From the NCBI GenBank assembly GCA_021772055.1, contig JAETNR010000040.1, forward strand, positions 1 to 44,089: DNA of 44,089 bases. The letters run 5' to 3'. This document shows, in pieces, positions 1 to 8,864 of this stretch. Source of the DNA: Blautia sp. (GTDB lineage Bacteria > Bacillota > Clostridia > Lachnospirales > Lachnospiraceae). The notes below the pieces were generated by a model. The model did no database searches. It was not told where the DNA came from and was given only the letters and a program-made list of their open reading frames with translations. The position numbers were made by a program, and so were the translations under genes. Positions within the stretch are counted from its first letter, which is position 1. Each line of letters opens with the position of its first letter.

Positions 1-5
1 CTATG

Positions 6-30
6 TGGCTGGCAGAATAGTTGTCAGCCA
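6..30. repeat. Short inverted repeat at window edge
   Basis: Two 9-bp arms (6-14 and 22-30) pair with one G/T mismatch around a 7-nt loop. There is no T-run on either side, so it is not a convincing terminator. It lies just beyond the broken acetyltransferase and could belong to a structure that continues upstream of the window. Confidence 0.4.
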
Positions 31-36
31 GAGCCT

Positions 37-128
37 TGCAATTACCTACAAAATGTATGTGCAACAACCTACAAAAATCTTTTGCAATTTTATGCAAAAA
101 AGGCTTGCAAAAAACACATTATTTCCAA
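37..128. repeat. Degenerate 23-bp-period repeat
   Basis: The pentamer TGCAA recurs at 37, 60, 83 and 106, exactly 23 bp apart. The first two units also share ACCTACAAAA at 44-53 and 67-76; units 3 and 4 are far more degenerate. The array starts about where the acetyltransferase read on the minus strand stops looking like its family. It may be a decayed minisatellite or the edge of an inserted element. A phased set of protein-binding sites is possible but has no other support. Confidence 0.4.
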
Positions 129-678
129 CAAAGCAATGATTTCCTATCCTGCTGTAGCTGGAAAGGCTCACCGAAGGCGCCAGATTGTTAAAATTCCCAA
201 TCTGGTTATGATCCTGAAGCACCACATTCTGCCAGATAATATTTCCGTCACCGATCCGGCAGTGAGCCTCAATGGCTGCATTTGCCAGGATAATATTCCC
301 TTCACCCATCTGCCTTGTATCTACACTTGCAGACGGATCAGTCACATTGGGAATCTAATACCCCATCTGCCGGATTTTCACAAAGACCTCTTCCCTCCGG
401 TCAGCCATCTGCTTCCCGATCATACATAAAACCACCTCGAACTCCTCCGGCGGATACACTTTCTGTATCTCCTCAAAAGCCACAAGCGGCTTCCCCTTAT
501 AGGTCAGGGAACAAAATTCCTCCCTCCCGGCAAACTCGCTGCAGCTATAATTTTTTGTCTCATGAAGGTGCTCCTCATGCACCGTATACGCTCGGATATT
601 CCGCCCAAGCTTCGTCTCCAAGACATAAGAAACCACATCTGCAAATTTACCCGTTCCAAAAACAAGCAGGTCTTTCAT
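46..678 (-). pseudogene. Broken NeuD/PglD-type sugar acetyltransferase
   Basis: The start at 678 has a good site (GGAGGAATTGG then ATG). Residues 1-107 form the Rossmann-like N-terminal domain of the NeuD/PglD family (LVFGTGKFAD). The frame then meets a TAG stop at 352-354 and continues, without another frame change, as a left-handed beta-helix of hexapeptides (IGDGNI, IGNFNN, IGNHCF, VGNNVF). One base change (for example CAG to TAG) explains the stop. The last 25 or so residues no longer resemble the family, which normally ends with further hexapeptides and a G-x-PAK-like tail. Known relatives N- or O-acetylate nucleotide-activated amino sugars with acetyl-CoA. It is the last gene of the capsule operon in this window. 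It may have served the PglF/PglE product or the FdtB product; which one cannot be told. Readthrough or a sequencing error is the alternative to a true pseudogene. Confidence 0.8.
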
Positions 679-719
679 TCCAATTCCTCCGCAAAACATT
701 CCGTCCGGTAGTCCATCCT

Positions 720-1322
720 CTATTTTTTCTTTCTGACAATATTTGACAACACACATCCAACCATACATCCGATGCTATTGTGGATAATGTCATCAAATTC
801 AAACAGTCCCCGGCAAAGTATAAGCTGCAGCAATTCTATTGTCGCTGAGATCAACACACCCGCCAGCAATCCGTGATACCAGTGTACTTGTCCGGTCTTA
901 TTATCATCCATGCTATCCGGACTTAACTGTGCATCATGATTAGATTGTTTCTTCAGCACGATCGGCAAAAGAAATCCGACCGGCATGAGCAGGAAAATAT
1001 TCAGGATGTTCTCCAGCAAAAGCCCGGATCCGTTTCCGGAACCGAGCCGCCCTTTATGGTCAAAAATCTCCTTCCACGACCAGAACACTTCCAACTGATA
1101 CTGCCGTTCCCCCGGTACCCGTGTGAATACCGTGGAGCCTATGACAAGTAACAGCCAGATCAGCATCGCCATTGCAGCAATTCCCTGGGAACGGCTTATT
1201 TTCTGATTTTCATATAATACACAGGCCAACGCCGCCCCGGACAGGATTACAAAATCGACAATGAAAATCTCTGATCCAGTCCAATCCGGATACTGCGCCC
1301 ATACCAACTGAAATATATCCAT
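720..1322 (-). CDS. VanZ-like family membrane protein
   Basis: A 200-residue hydrophobic protein with about four or five membrane segments. The second half carries the VanZ-like signature: an ENILNIFLLMPVGFLLP helix, then a G-rich helix with ATIELLQL and the closing pattern RGLFEFDDIIHNSIG. VanZ of Tn1546 gives low-level teicoplanin resistance by an unclear mechanism, but relatives are common at the ends of Firmicutes surface-polysaccharide clusters and are mostly not resistance genes. It sits 41 bp upstream of the broken acetyltransferase on the same strand and is probably the penultimate gene of the operon. A role in envelope assembly is inference. Confidence 0.85.
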   Translation of the reverse strand: MDIFQLVWAQYPDWTGSEIFIVDFVILSGAALACVLYENQKISRSQGIAAMAMLIWLLLVIGSTVFTRVPGERQYQLEVFWSWKEIFDHKGRLGSGNGSGLLLENILNIFLLMPVGFLLPIVLKKQSNHDAQLSPDSMDDNKTGQVHWYHGLLAGVLISATIELLQLILCRGLFEFDDIIHNSIGCMVGCVLSNIVRKKK

Positions 1323-1378
1323 TCTATCTCCCGTCTGCGTCGTTTAAAGATTCTTCCCATGCAGTACATTTTTTTCCT

Positions 1379-1397
1379 GTATTGGTCATTCCAATAC
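1379..1397. other. Hairpin between ugd and the VanZ-like gene
   Basis: A perfect 7-bp stem (GTATTGG / CCAATAC) with a 5-nt loop lies just after the ugd stop codon. On the minus-strand transcript it is followed by AGGAAAAAAATG rather than a U-run, so it is not a standard terminator. It may pause polymerase or protect the 3' end of the ugd part of the message. Confidence 0.35.
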
Positions 1398-1408
1398 TGT
1401 ACGGATTC

Positions 1409-2641
1409 TCAATCCCTGCCATACAAATCTCTCGTATATACTTTAGACTTCACATCATCCAGGCATCTGTCATAGCGGTTTGCAATGATCGCTTTACTCC
1501 TTCTCTTAAACTTCTCCAGGTCATTCACGACGAGACTTCCAAAGAAAGTGGTTCCATCCTCCAGCGTCGGTTCATAGACAATAACCATCGCCCCTTTCGC
1601 CTTGATGCGCTTCATTACGCCCTGGATAGAACTCTGACGGAAATTATCTGAATTTGATTTCATAGTCAGGCGGTATACGCCAACCACCACTTCTCCTTCT
1701 TTGCCTGCATCGTACTCGCCGTTTGCTTCATAACCTCCGGCAAGCTCCAATACACGATCTGCAATAAAGTCTTTTCGCGTCCGGTTGCTCTCCACGATGG
1801 CTTCGATCAGGTTTTCCGGCACATCTGCGTAGTTGGCAAGAAGCTGCTTGGTGTCTTTCGGCAGGCAGTAACCCCCATAGCCGAAGCTGGGATTATTGTA
1901 ATGGGAGCCAATACGTGGATCCAGGCACACGCCGTTGATGATCTGCTGTGTGTTCAGCCCTTTCGTCTCCGCATAGGTGTCCAGCTCGTTAAAGTAACTG
2001 ACACGCAGAGCCAGGTAGGTATTGGCAAACAGCTTCACTGCCTCGGCTTCCGTAAAGCCCATAATCAAAGTAGCAATCTCTTCCTTGATAGCTCCTTCCT
2101 GTAAAAGAGCTGCAAAAGTGTTGGCCGCTTTTACAAGTCTTGCATTTTGAACATCCGTTCCTACAATAATGCGGGATGGATAAAGGTTATCATATAACGC
2201 CTTGGATTCCCGAAGAAATTCCGGGCTGAAGATGATATTATCACAGTGGTATTTTTCACGTACCGACGCAGTAAAACCAACCGGGATGGTGGATTTGATG
2301 ACCATAACGGCATCCGGATTGTACTTAATGGCAAGCTGTATCACCTTTTCCACCGCAGAAGTATCGAAAAAATTTTTCTTGCTATCATAGTTGGTGGGTG
2401 CTGCAATGACCACAAAGTCTGCACTGCTGTATGCCGCTTCTGCATCCAATGTAGCGGTCAGGTTCAATTCTTTTTCAGTTAAGTACTTCTCTATATACTC
2501 ATCCTGGATAGGGGATATCCGATGATTAATCTTCTCCACCTTCTCCGGGATAATATCCACAGCTAAAACTTCATGATGCTGAGATAAAAGTGTAGCGATG
2601 GATAAACCTACATATCCGGTTCCTGCGACTGCGATTTTCAT
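1409..2641 (-). CDS. ugd: UDP-glucose 6-dehydrogenase
   Basis: Oxidises UDP-glucose twice with NAD+ to UDP-glucuronate in the cytoplasm. The 410-residue protein has the N-terminal dinucleotide motif GTGYVG (7-12), the STIPVG segment (117-122), the central helical domain with [10 protein letters not shown] (205-214) and the catalytic cysteine Cys259 in GGYCLPKDT. Length and motif order fit the short bacterial Ugd class. A ribosome site (GAGGAAATAAATAG) precedes the ATG. It follows the epimerase gene, so the two together can supply UDP-GlcA and UDP-GalA for the polymer. A degenerate copy of its last codons lies about 3.3 kb upstream at 4680-4733. Confidence 0.93.
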   Translation of the reverse strand: MKIAVAGTGYVGLSIATLLSQHHEVLAVDIIPEKVEKINHRISPIQDEYIEKYLTEKELNLTATLDAEAAYSSADFVVIAAPTNYDSKKNFFDTSAVEKVIQLAIKYNPDAVMVIKSTIPVGFTASVREKYHCDNIIFSPEFLRESKALYDNLYPSRIIVGTDVQNARLVKAANTFAALLQEGAIKEEIATLIMGFTEAEAVKLFANTYLALRVSYFNELDTYAETKGLNTQQIINGVCLDPRIGSHYNNPSFGYGGYCLPKDTKQLLANYADVPENLIEAIVESNRTRKDFIADRVLELAGGYEANGEYDAGKEGEVVVGVYRLTMKSNSDNFRQSSIQGVMKRIKAKGAMVIVYEPTLEDGTTFFGSLVVNDLEKFKRRSKAIIANRYDRCLDDVKSKVYTRDLYGRD

Positions 2642-2793
2642 CTATTTATTTCCTCATTTCTGTCTTTGTAAATAATTTTTAGCTTCTCTGTTAATTTATA
2701 AGTTTTATATAAACCCATCTGTAATAATCCAATATAATGCAGTGTTCCATATGGCCAGGTAATATACCGCAATATATCTTTCGCACTATACAG

Positions 2794-3885
2794 TCAGACT
2801 TTATAAAATTCCTTATACCATTCTGCAAATTTTCGTAGCCCAGTACGGAGATCAGTACTCGGCTTGAAACCGAAGTCCCTTTCCAACGCACTCGTATCCG
2901 CATAGGTCACCGGTACATCTCCCGGCTGCATCGGTACAAGCTCTTTATGTGCTTCAAAATCGTAATCCGCAGGCAGCACCTCCGCTCGAATCAGCTCCTG
3001 CTGCAGAATGCCCACAAAGTCCAACAGGTTTTTCGGCTGGTTATTGCCAATGTTATAGACTGCATAGGGTGGAATAGGCAGACCATCTTCCCCGTTCTTT
3101 TTTTCCGGTGCTCTCTGCATCACACTCTTGACACCTTCCACGATATCATCCACATAAGTAAAATCACGCTTGCAGTTACCATAGTTGAAAATCTGAATGG
3201 TTTCCCCTTTCAGCAGCTTATTGGTAAATCCAAAATATGCCATATCCGGACGGCCTGCAGGACCATAAACGGTAAAGAACCGGAGCCCGGTGGAGGGAAT
3301 GTTATAGAGTTTGCTGTAAGCATGCGCCAACAATTCGTTCGATTTTTTCGTTGCCGCGTAAAGAGATACCGGGTTGTCCACTTTGTCATCGGTACTGTAT
3401 GGCACCTTCTTGTTAGAACCGTAAACAGAGCTGGAAGAAGCATAAACCAGATGCTCTACACCTTTCGCACCATTGTCATAGGAATGTCGGCAGGCTTCCA
3501 GAATGTTGTAGAAACCAATCAGGTTAGATTCTATGTACACATCCGGGTTGGTAATGCTGTACCGCACCCCAGCCTGAGCCGCAAGGTTTACTACGATATC
3601 CGGCTGGTACTCATGAAAGATGGAATCAATCAATGACTTATCTGCAATGTTTCCTTTCATGAAAGTCCATGTGGAATCCGGGTGTTGCTCTGCACATTTC
3701 TGAATTTCGGACAGGCGCCACTCTTTTATAGATACATCGTAATAATTGTTCATATTGTCGATACCAAGCAATTTTACTTGAGACTGCGTCTTCAACAGCT
3801 CAAGAACAAGATTAAAACCGATAAAGCCGGCAACGCCAGTGACAAGGATTGTTTTATTAGCTAATGAAGTGTTAATTGATAACAT
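2794..3885 (-). CDS. UDP-glucuronate 4-epimerase-like SDR protein
   Basis: An extended short-chain dehydrogenase with GVAGFIG (17-23), the Tyr177-x3-Lys181 active pair in YAATK and the SSSSVYG segment (151-157). The sequence after strand 2, NMNNYYDVSIKEWRL, is typical of the UDP-GlcA 4-epimerase group, which turns UDP-glucuronate into UDP-galacturonate. I chose the ATG at 3885 because AAGGAG lies 7 nt before it; an in-frame start 45 nt further up would add a basic extension and lacks such a site. It is followed by ugd, whose product is its substrate. The alternative is another UDP-sugar 4-epimerase (for example UDP-Glc/Gal), less likely given the neighbour. Confidence 0.88.
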   Translation of the reverse strand: MLSINTSLANKTILVTGVAGFIGFNLVLELLKTQSQVKLLGIDNMNNYYDVSIKEWRLSEIQKCAEQHPDSTWTFMKGNIADKSLIDSIFHEYQPDIVVNLAAQAGVRYSITNPDVYIESNLIGFYNILEACRHSYDNGAKGVEHLVYASSSSVYGSNKKVPYSTDDKVDNPVSLYAATKKSNELLAHAYSKLYNIPSTGLRFFTVYGPAGRPDMAYFGFTNKLLKGETIQIFNYGNCKRDFTYVDDIVEGVKSVMQRAPEKKNGEDGLPIPPYAVYNIGNNQPKNLLDFVGILQQELIRAEVLPADYDFEAHKELVPMQPGDVPVTYADTSALERDFGFKPSTDLRTGLRKFAEWYKEFYKV

Positions 3886-4179
3886 ATGTATACTCCTTAT
3901 ATAAAAAATTAATCTGCGTATCCTTCTCACTTTTCACGCTTGGATACATTTCTAATTCTAATTTGTATTTCACAGTTTTAATTATAATCAATAGGAAGCA
4001 ATCAATTTTTCCTGCAAAATCGTTACAAAATCCAACAGTTTTCCCACTGCTTATATGAATGTTTGTATAAGCAACGGATAGCGAAAAGTGTGAGCACCCT
4101 TCCGAAAAGAAATGCTAATCCTAACGCAGAACTAATACGCGCACCGCATATCACGCACTCAAGTTCAAACTTCCTTGTT

Positions 4180-4314
4180 TTACATTTCTATCAAAAACTC
4201 ATTCTCTCCACTTTCAGTTCTAATTTTTGATAAAAAGTTGCTATATTCACTTATTTCATCTAAGTTGACATCTCCATTCATTATTTTTAAATTATTAAGG
4301 TTCTCTTTTCTCAT
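4180..4314 (-). pseudogene. Orphan 44-codon 3' fragment
   Basis: An open frame reading MRKENLNNLK... and ending LIEM, with a composition like real protein (mixed Asn, Glu, Lys, Leu). There is no ribosome site before its ATG. The frame stays open further upstream towards the radical SAM fragment but out of phase with it. It could be the C-terminal end of the same broken gene after an internal deletion, or a piece of another gene. No family recognised. Confidence 0.35.
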
Positions 4315-4333
4315 AATTATGTTACTGTTTAAA

Positions 4334-4573
4334 TTAAGCCAAAGATTCTAAATATGATGCTATCAACAATAAACCATGATTAGGCTCATGATCCTGATCT
4401 CCAAATAATATATTTGAATTATCAGATGCTTGATTTAAATAAATATTCGGCAAACCAAATAAACCTTTTTGGGGCTGCATCCATTTTGACGGCATGTTTA
4501 TCAACATTACATCTATTCTGGATCTTTCCGCAATAATCTCCTGCACGTTGCGTCTGATATCCTTTCCATACAT
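4334..4573 (-). pseudogene. Truncated B12-binding radical SAM-type protein, N-terminus only
   Basis: 79 residues from the ATG at 4573, with AGGAGG 9 nt before it. The pattern DVMLINMPS followed some 40 residues later by HGLLLIASYLES matches the opening of cobalamin-binding radical SAM proteins (a hydrophobic strand ending in NPP/NMP-like residues, then PPLGLLYIASYLE). Everything after that, including any CxxxCxxC cluster, is missing: the frame ends at SYLESLA. It is therefore a remnant. It lies just downstream of the ugd tail fragment, suggesting an older gene order of ugd followed by this gene. Confidence 0.55.
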
Positions 4574-4679
4574 AATACTCATCCTCCTTCCAAACCCAAC
4601 GTTTCGTTGTTTGATCGTACTATTACCGATCAACATCTTTCCTTACGATACATGTGGAATAATCCATACTGACTTTCCT

Positions 4680-4733
4680 CTAATCTCTGCCATGCAAATC
4701 TCTTGTATATACTCTATCTTTTCTATATAAGAA
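4680..4733 (-). pseudogene. Vestigial ugd 3' end
   Basis: Positions 4682-4713 match 1411-1442, the 3' end of the intact ugd, at 29 of 32 bases. The frame reads VYTRDLHGRD-stop against [14 protein letters not shown]. Upstream of these codons the frame meets a TAA and similarity fades. This is too good for chance and marks a lost second ugd or a recombination junction. Confidence 0.7.
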
Positions 4734-4862
4734 GCATTAATTGGCTGATGAATATGATGTAACCATGGAAAATGAAAAGTTCAATATCATTTATCAAGCA
4801 CCTCAATGCAGACCGCCTTTATCACCAAATCCTCTTTTGTCCTGAATTAGAAGATAACATTA

Positions 4863-5309
4863 TCATATGTAATACTTTATGCCACCTGTTTGCAATTCAC
4901 TTCTTTTCATTTCTTCTAGATAGTCATTATAATCCCGAATATACTCTCTCCCGTCATAATGAGTACTAGCAAGCACTAAAAGTACGGAATCAGGTGAGAA
5001 TTCATACATATCTTTCCAAATCATTTTTGGAATGTACACTCCCATCATAGGTTTATTTAATTCCACAATAATCTCTTCTATACCATCAGTAATACGCACC
5101 TTGCTTCGACCTGCAACATTAATCAGCACAAACTCAGATTCACGGTTTGCATGTTGTCCTCGTACAACTGTTGGATCGGATTCATAGATATAAAAAACTC
5201 TTTTAATCTCAAATGGCACTACCTGACCGCCTTCAATTACTACTAATTTGCCTCGTTTATCTCCAAGGTCTGCAAACTGCAAAATCGGACATCTCTCCTC
5301 TAATTTCAT
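4863..5309 (-). CDS. FdtA/QdtA-type dTDP-6-deoxy-hexulose 3,4-ketoisomerase
   Basis: A 148-residue single-domain cupin of the WxcM-like/FdtA family. It has the typical opening (FADLGDKRGKLVVIE), the metal/substrate histidine region RGQHANRES near residue 50, and the IPKMIWKDMYEFSPDSVLLVLAS strands near the end. FdtA and QdtA move the keto group of dTDP-4-keto-6-deoxyglucose from C4 to C3, preparing it for a 3-aminotransferase. That aminotransferase is encoded immediately before it (12-bp gap). FdtA and QdtA differ in the C4 epimer they make, and I cannot tell which this is. The rmlA/rmlB genes for the substrate are not in the window. It directly precedes the scar, so downstream pathway genes may have been lost. 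Confidence 0.82.
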   Translation of the reverse strand: MKLEERCPILQFADLGDKRGKLVVIEGGQVVPFEIKRVFYIYESDPTVVRGQHANRESEFVLINVAGRSKVRITDGIEEIIVELNKPMMGVYIPKMIWKDMYEFSPDSVLLVLASTHYDGREYIRDYNDYLEEMKRSELQTGGIKYYI

Positions 5310-5321
5310 TTTCTTCTCCTT

Positions 5322-6413
5322 CTAAAAAGTATTGAGCGCATTAATCACATAAGTCTGTTCCTCTTCTGTCATTCCATTATAAAAAGGAATTGATAAAACT
5401 GTATCTGATAATTTCTCTGTAATTGGAAGGAACCCTTTTTGATGCCCTAAATACCGATAAGCCTCTGCCAAATGAGGTGGAATTGGATAATGGATGAGTG
5501 TGCCTATTCCTTTCTCTTTCAGATATTCCACTAAACAATTCCGCTCATCACACCGAATCACATACTGGTGCCATACGGAAGTAGCTCCCTCAATCGTTGT
5601 TGGTATCTGAAGCTTTTCGTTATGTATTTCATTACTGTATCGTTCCGCTAGCCTTAACCGCTCCTCGGTAAGTTCCTTCATATGTGATAAACGTACTCTC
5701 AAAAGCCCAGCCTGTAGTTCATCTAAACGAGAATTAGCACCAACAACTTTATTATAGTAGCGCTTTTCACTACCATAATTGCGAAAAATCTTAAATTCCT
5801 TTGCCAAGTGCTCATTGTTAACTACAACTGCACCGGCATCTCCAAAAGCGCCAAGATTTTTAGATGGATAAAATGAAAAACAGCCAACATCTCCAAACGT
5901 TCCTGTCATCCTGTCATTAAAACAAGCGCCATGAGACTGAGCACAATCTTCTACTAAACGCAGATTATATCTTTTACATATTTCCACAATCCTATCCATT
6001 CGTGAAGCCATACCATACAAATGTGTAATTAAAATAGCCTTGGTACGGTTAGTAATTTTATCTTCAATCTTATTTACATCCATACCAAAATGTTCATCAG
6101 GTTCAATAAAAATAGGGATAGCCCCATTCATAGTAACTCCCATTACTGAAGCAATATAAGTATTCCCTTGTACAAGTACTTCATCTCCTGGACCGATATT
6201 TAACAGTCGAAACGCAATCCATAAGGCATCTAAACCACTCGCAAGGCCAACACAGTATTTTGCACCAGTATATTCAGCAAACTCTTCTTCAAAAGACGCA
6301 ACTTCCTTTCCAAGAATATACCAACCAGAGCGAAGTACTTCTAGCGATTTATCTTCGAATTCCTTCTGATATTTAAGGAAGCCACGGTCCATACGGTTAG
6401 GCATAATATTCAT
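5322..6413 (-). CDS. FdtB/QdtB-type sugar 3-aminotransferase (DegT/DnrJ/EryC1 family)
   Basis: A 363-residue PLP enzyme of fold type I. The PLP lysine is Lys185 in FYPSKNLGAFGDAG; EDCAQSHGA (155-163) holds the pyridine-nitrogen aspartate region, and GNTYIAS (83-89) fits the family. Paired with the ketoisomerase it should add an amino group at C3, giving dTDP-3-amino-3,6-dideoxyhexose (Fuc3N or Qui3N). AAGGAG precedes the ATG. It lies between the flippase and fdtA in the AT-rich block. The third enzyme of such pathways, an acetyltransferase, could be the broken gene at 46-678; this is inference. Confidence 0.87.
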   Translation of the reverse strand: MNIMPNRMDRGFLKYQKEFEDKSLEVLRSGWYILGKEVASFEEEFAEYTGAKYCVGLASGLDALWIAFRLLNIGPGDEVLVQGNTYIASVMGVTMNGAIPIFIEPDEHFGMDVNKIEDKITNRTKAILITHLYGMASRMDRIVEICKRYNLRLVEDCAQSHGACFNDRMTGTFGDVGCFSFYPSKNLGAFGDAGAVVVNNEHLAKEFKIFRNYGSEKRYYNKVVGANSRLDELQAGLLRVRLSHMKELTEERLRLAERYSNEIHNEKLQIPTTIEGATSVWHQYVIRCDERNCLVEYLKEKGIGTLIHYPIPPHLAEAYRYLGHQKGFLPITEKLSDTVLSIPFYNGMTEEEQTYVINALNTF

Positions 6414-6474
6414 AGTCTTATCTCCTTTATTTCTTTATTTTGCATACATCTATGTATGATAGTTTCGGTGCTCA

Positions 6475-7914
6475 TCATAAGTTCAATTTTTTCTTCATAA
6501 TATTAGCAAAATAGCTAAAACCATAGAAATGAAATATTTTGGCAATGCCAAGATAGATTAAAATCCCGACTGGAACCTGAATCAATAATGTCGTCAAACA
6601 ACTCAAATTAATTAGTTGTATCATATAAACCACTCCTCCCATGACTACTGATCCCACTATTAGTGGTAATATATCTTTTATTTGAGCAAGTGGGCCATAA
6701 TTAATAAATTTTTTATTTGGAATCATAACAATAGCTGCACTAAATAATTCGCCTATCATATAACTTATTCCCATTGCAAATACACTTATCCTCATTGTTA
6801 TTACCAAAAGCACAATGCCTACTATTTTTTCAATTATTTCAAGCTTTAAAAATATGTCGCTTCTTCCTAATGCCCTAATAGAATTCAAATTTGCTATTGA
6901 AAGAGGCCAGAATGCATATACGATACAAAACATGTAAAGGTATGGAACACAAGGAAGCCATTTACTTGTCATTAACAACTCAATTAATGGATTTGCACAT
7001 GCAATAAGCCCCGCCATCATAGGCAGAACAAAAAACGAACTACAGTGAATTGACTTCTTCACCAATTCCCTCAACTGCTTCTCATCATCTTGCTTTTTTG
7101 CCATGGCAGGAAATATTACACCATCTATTGATGTTGTAATATTTGGTACTAACATACCCGGATATGCATCACCTTTGTTAAAAAAAGCCAAATCTTCTGT
7201 ACTATAAACTTTACCAATAAGCAGATCTCGGGCTTTCATATATCCTGTATTAAGTAATTTGGCGGTTAACAATTTCCATCCATATGACAGTAGTTCTTTT
7301 AAACGCTTCCACGAAAATACTGCCTTAGGCCTCCATTCAACTGTACACCATAAAACGATTGTGTCTATAGCATAGTTTATAATAGGCTGTACAACCAAAG
7401 CCCATACGCCAAACCCTTTATACGCCATAGCAAGTCCTACCACAGCCGATACGACCGTTCCAAATAATGTCGCCCAAAAAAACTTTTTAAACATCATATG
7501 GCGAGAAATATATGCAAATTGAATATTTTTTACACCAGAAATAATCAAAGTGACACTTTGTACCCTAATTATTGGTGTCAGTTCCGAAACATGGTAAAAC
7601 CGTGCAATATAAGGTGCTGCCAAAAACATACCACAATACAATATAAAGCACATTGCAACGTTAAAATAGAACACACTTGAAAAATCTATATCATCAGCAT
7701 CTTTCTTTTGAATCAATGCACTTCCAAGCCCACTATCAACAAATACCTCTAAAATAGATGTAAAAACAGTAACCAGTGCAACAGTTCCATAAGCTTCCGG
7801 AATCAAAAGTCTAGCCAAAATGATTGATACAATAAAAGTAACCGCTTTTGCACTGAATTTTTCCATAAAGCGCCATATTACATTTGTTGAAATATCACTG
7901 TTTTTTGGATCCAT
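6475..7914 (-). CDS. wzx: Wzx-type polysaccharide flippase
   Basis: 479 residues, hydrophobic throughout with about 12-14 membrane segments, in the MOP superfamily (Polysacc_synt / WzxC-like). The N-terminus WRFMEKFSAKAVTFIVSIILARLL and the pattern PEAYGTVALVTVFTSILEVFVDSGLGSALIQ are standard for the family. It should move undecaprenyl-linked repeat units across the membrane. It is the only flippase in the locus and pairs with the Wzy-like polymerase. Confidence 0.9.
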   Translation of the reverse strand: MDPKNSDISTNVIWRFMEKFSAKAVTFIVSIILARLLIPEAYGTVALVTVFTSILEVFVDSGLGSALIQKKDADDIDFSSVFYFNVAMCFILYCGMFLAAPYIARFYHVSELTPIIRVQSVTLIISGVKNIQFAYISRHMMFKKFFWATLFGTVVSAVVGLAMAYKGFGVWALVVQPIINYAIDTIVLWCTVEWRPKAVFSWKRLKELLSYGWKLLTAKLLNTGYMKARDLLIGKVYSTEDLAFFNKGDAYPGMLVPNITTSIDGVIFPAMAKKQDDEKQLRELVKKSIHCSSFFVLPMMAGLIACANPLIELLMTSKWLPCVPYLYMFCIVYAFWPLSIANLNSIRALGRSDIFLKLEIIEKIVGIVLLVITMRISVFAMGISYMIGELFSAAIVMIPNKKFINYGPLAQIKDILPLIVGSVVMGGVVYMIQLINLSCLTTLLIQVPVGILIYLGIAKIFHFYGFSYFANIMKKKLNL

Positions 7915-7943
7915 ATTTTATCCTTCTTCAAATTTATATTTTA

Positions 7944-8864
7944 CTAAAATACTGTATCTTTCCAATTTTTCACAAAAACTGTGGCAATAGATACTACCAT
8001 TGTAATTAACAGCACAATTATGGGTAACTTTGATGCATCTACTTGAATAAATGTTTTTACAATATCTCGTACTCCACAATGAAGCAAAAAAATTGGTGTC
8101 GCTAGTTGTTTTCCAATTCGAGAAAACTCTAATTTTCCGGTAATTCCATTTGGATGTTGTAAACAACTTAATAAAATCCCCACACTAAGAAGCAATGTTC
8201 CAATCGATATATACATGCCATCTTTAGTAAGTAATGCCTCTACAAGCGAAAGTCCTAGTCCTAGAACCAACAATACACTAGCATTAAAATCTTTACATCC
8301 TTGCTCATTCATCCAGTTTCCTAAAAAAAAGAATGGAATACCAGTAAACAACCAATTACCTGAAAAATACCACGGCAAATTTGCGATAGAAAACAAAATA
8401 CTTAAAAAAAGTAAAAATGGCACAACATAATACCCAATTCTAATCGCATTTTTCCTGCATAAGAATATATAAATTACATATACATACACCATCATAAATA
8501 AGTAATACATAATATTTGACAGGAAGTGTGCTCTATTAAGAACAAGTAATAATAATAAAGATTCTATATTCAAATAATTACTCAGCCACGATAAAAATCC
8601 ATTTCCCTTATAAAGGCTTAATAAAATATTCAACACCATATAAAATATCGTGCCTATCATAGCTAATTTACCTGTCAAAATTAATTGTTTTTTTGCAGAA
8701 ACTGGTGTGCAGTAGTATCCTGAAACCATAATAAAAAACGGAACAGCAAATCTTCCTACATCTGTAACTATCTTTCCCGCAATTCCGGAAATCTGCACAT
8801 GAATCAGTAGAACTACAATAGAAGCCACTAATCTTACTTCATCAATTGAATTATTTCTCTGCAT
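7944..8864 (-). CDS. Membrane acyltransferase, family 3 (O-acetyltransferase-like)
   Basis: 306 residues with about ten membrane segments. The start IDEVRLVASIVVLLIHV carries the family's conserved Arg and the intramembrane His21, followed by GRFAVPFFIMVSGYY, the second conserved block. Such proteins (OafA/WecH type) transfer acetyl groups to sugars of surface polymers at the membrane. The start overlaps the end of the preceding glycosyltransferase gene by 14 bp, so they are probably translated together. Confidence 0.88.
   Translation of the reverse strand: MQRNNSIDEVRLVASIVVLLIHVQISGIAGKIVTDVGRFAVPFFIMVSGYYCTPVSAKKQLILTGKLAMIGTIFYMVLNILLSLYKGNGFLSWLSNYLNIESLLLLLVLNRAHFLSNIMYYLFMMVYVYVIYIFLCRKNAIRIGYYVVPFLLFLSILFSIANLPWYFSGNWLFTGIPFFFLGNWMNEQGCKDFNASVLLVLGLGLSLVEALLTKDGMYISIGTLLLSVGILLSCLQHPNGITGKLEFSRIGKQLATPIFLLHCGVRDIVKTFIQVDASKLPIIVLLITMVVSIATVFVKNWKDTVF

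Larger units (their letters stand above)
3886..4862. other. Gene-poor scar region holding gene fragments
   Basis: Nearly 1 kb without an intact gene inside an otherwise tightly packed operon. It contains three recognisable pieces in capsule-operon orientation (listed separately): a ugd 3' tail, the start of a cobalamin-binding radical SAM gene, and a 44-codon open tail. A hairpin of two perfect 8-bp arms lies at 4048-4055 and 4066-4073. The remainder is AT-rich with no gene I can support. The pattern is what replacement of a serotype-specific block by recombination would leave behind. Confidence 0.65.

Noticed and set aside
37..128. CRISPR-like array
   Set aside because: The 23-bp units follow each other without spacers and diverge quickly; there are no cas genes in the window.
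720..1322. Glycopeptide resistance gene
   Set aside because: VanZ-like proteins are widespread in polysaccharide loci; none of the vanHAX genes is present.
1379..1397. Terminator after ugd
   Set aside because: The hairpin is followed by A-rich, not U-rich, RNA on the minus strand, and the VanZ-like gene follows closely in the same direction.
2691..2903. Minus-strand 70-codon frame downstream of the epimerase
   Set aside because: It overlaps the epimerase end in another frame, has no ribosome site and resembles nothing.
4640..4780. Minus-strand reading of about 45 codons (FHFPWLHHIHQ...IIPHVS)
   Set aside because: It looks protein-like, but the same DNA matches the ugd 3' end in another frame at 29 of 32 bases, which is the stronger explanation; no start codon with a ribosome site.
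7918..8166. Minus-strand 82-codon frame inside the acyltransferase gene
   Set aside because: It is an alternative frame of an intact membrane acyltransferase; Cys, Ser and Asn bias and no start site.
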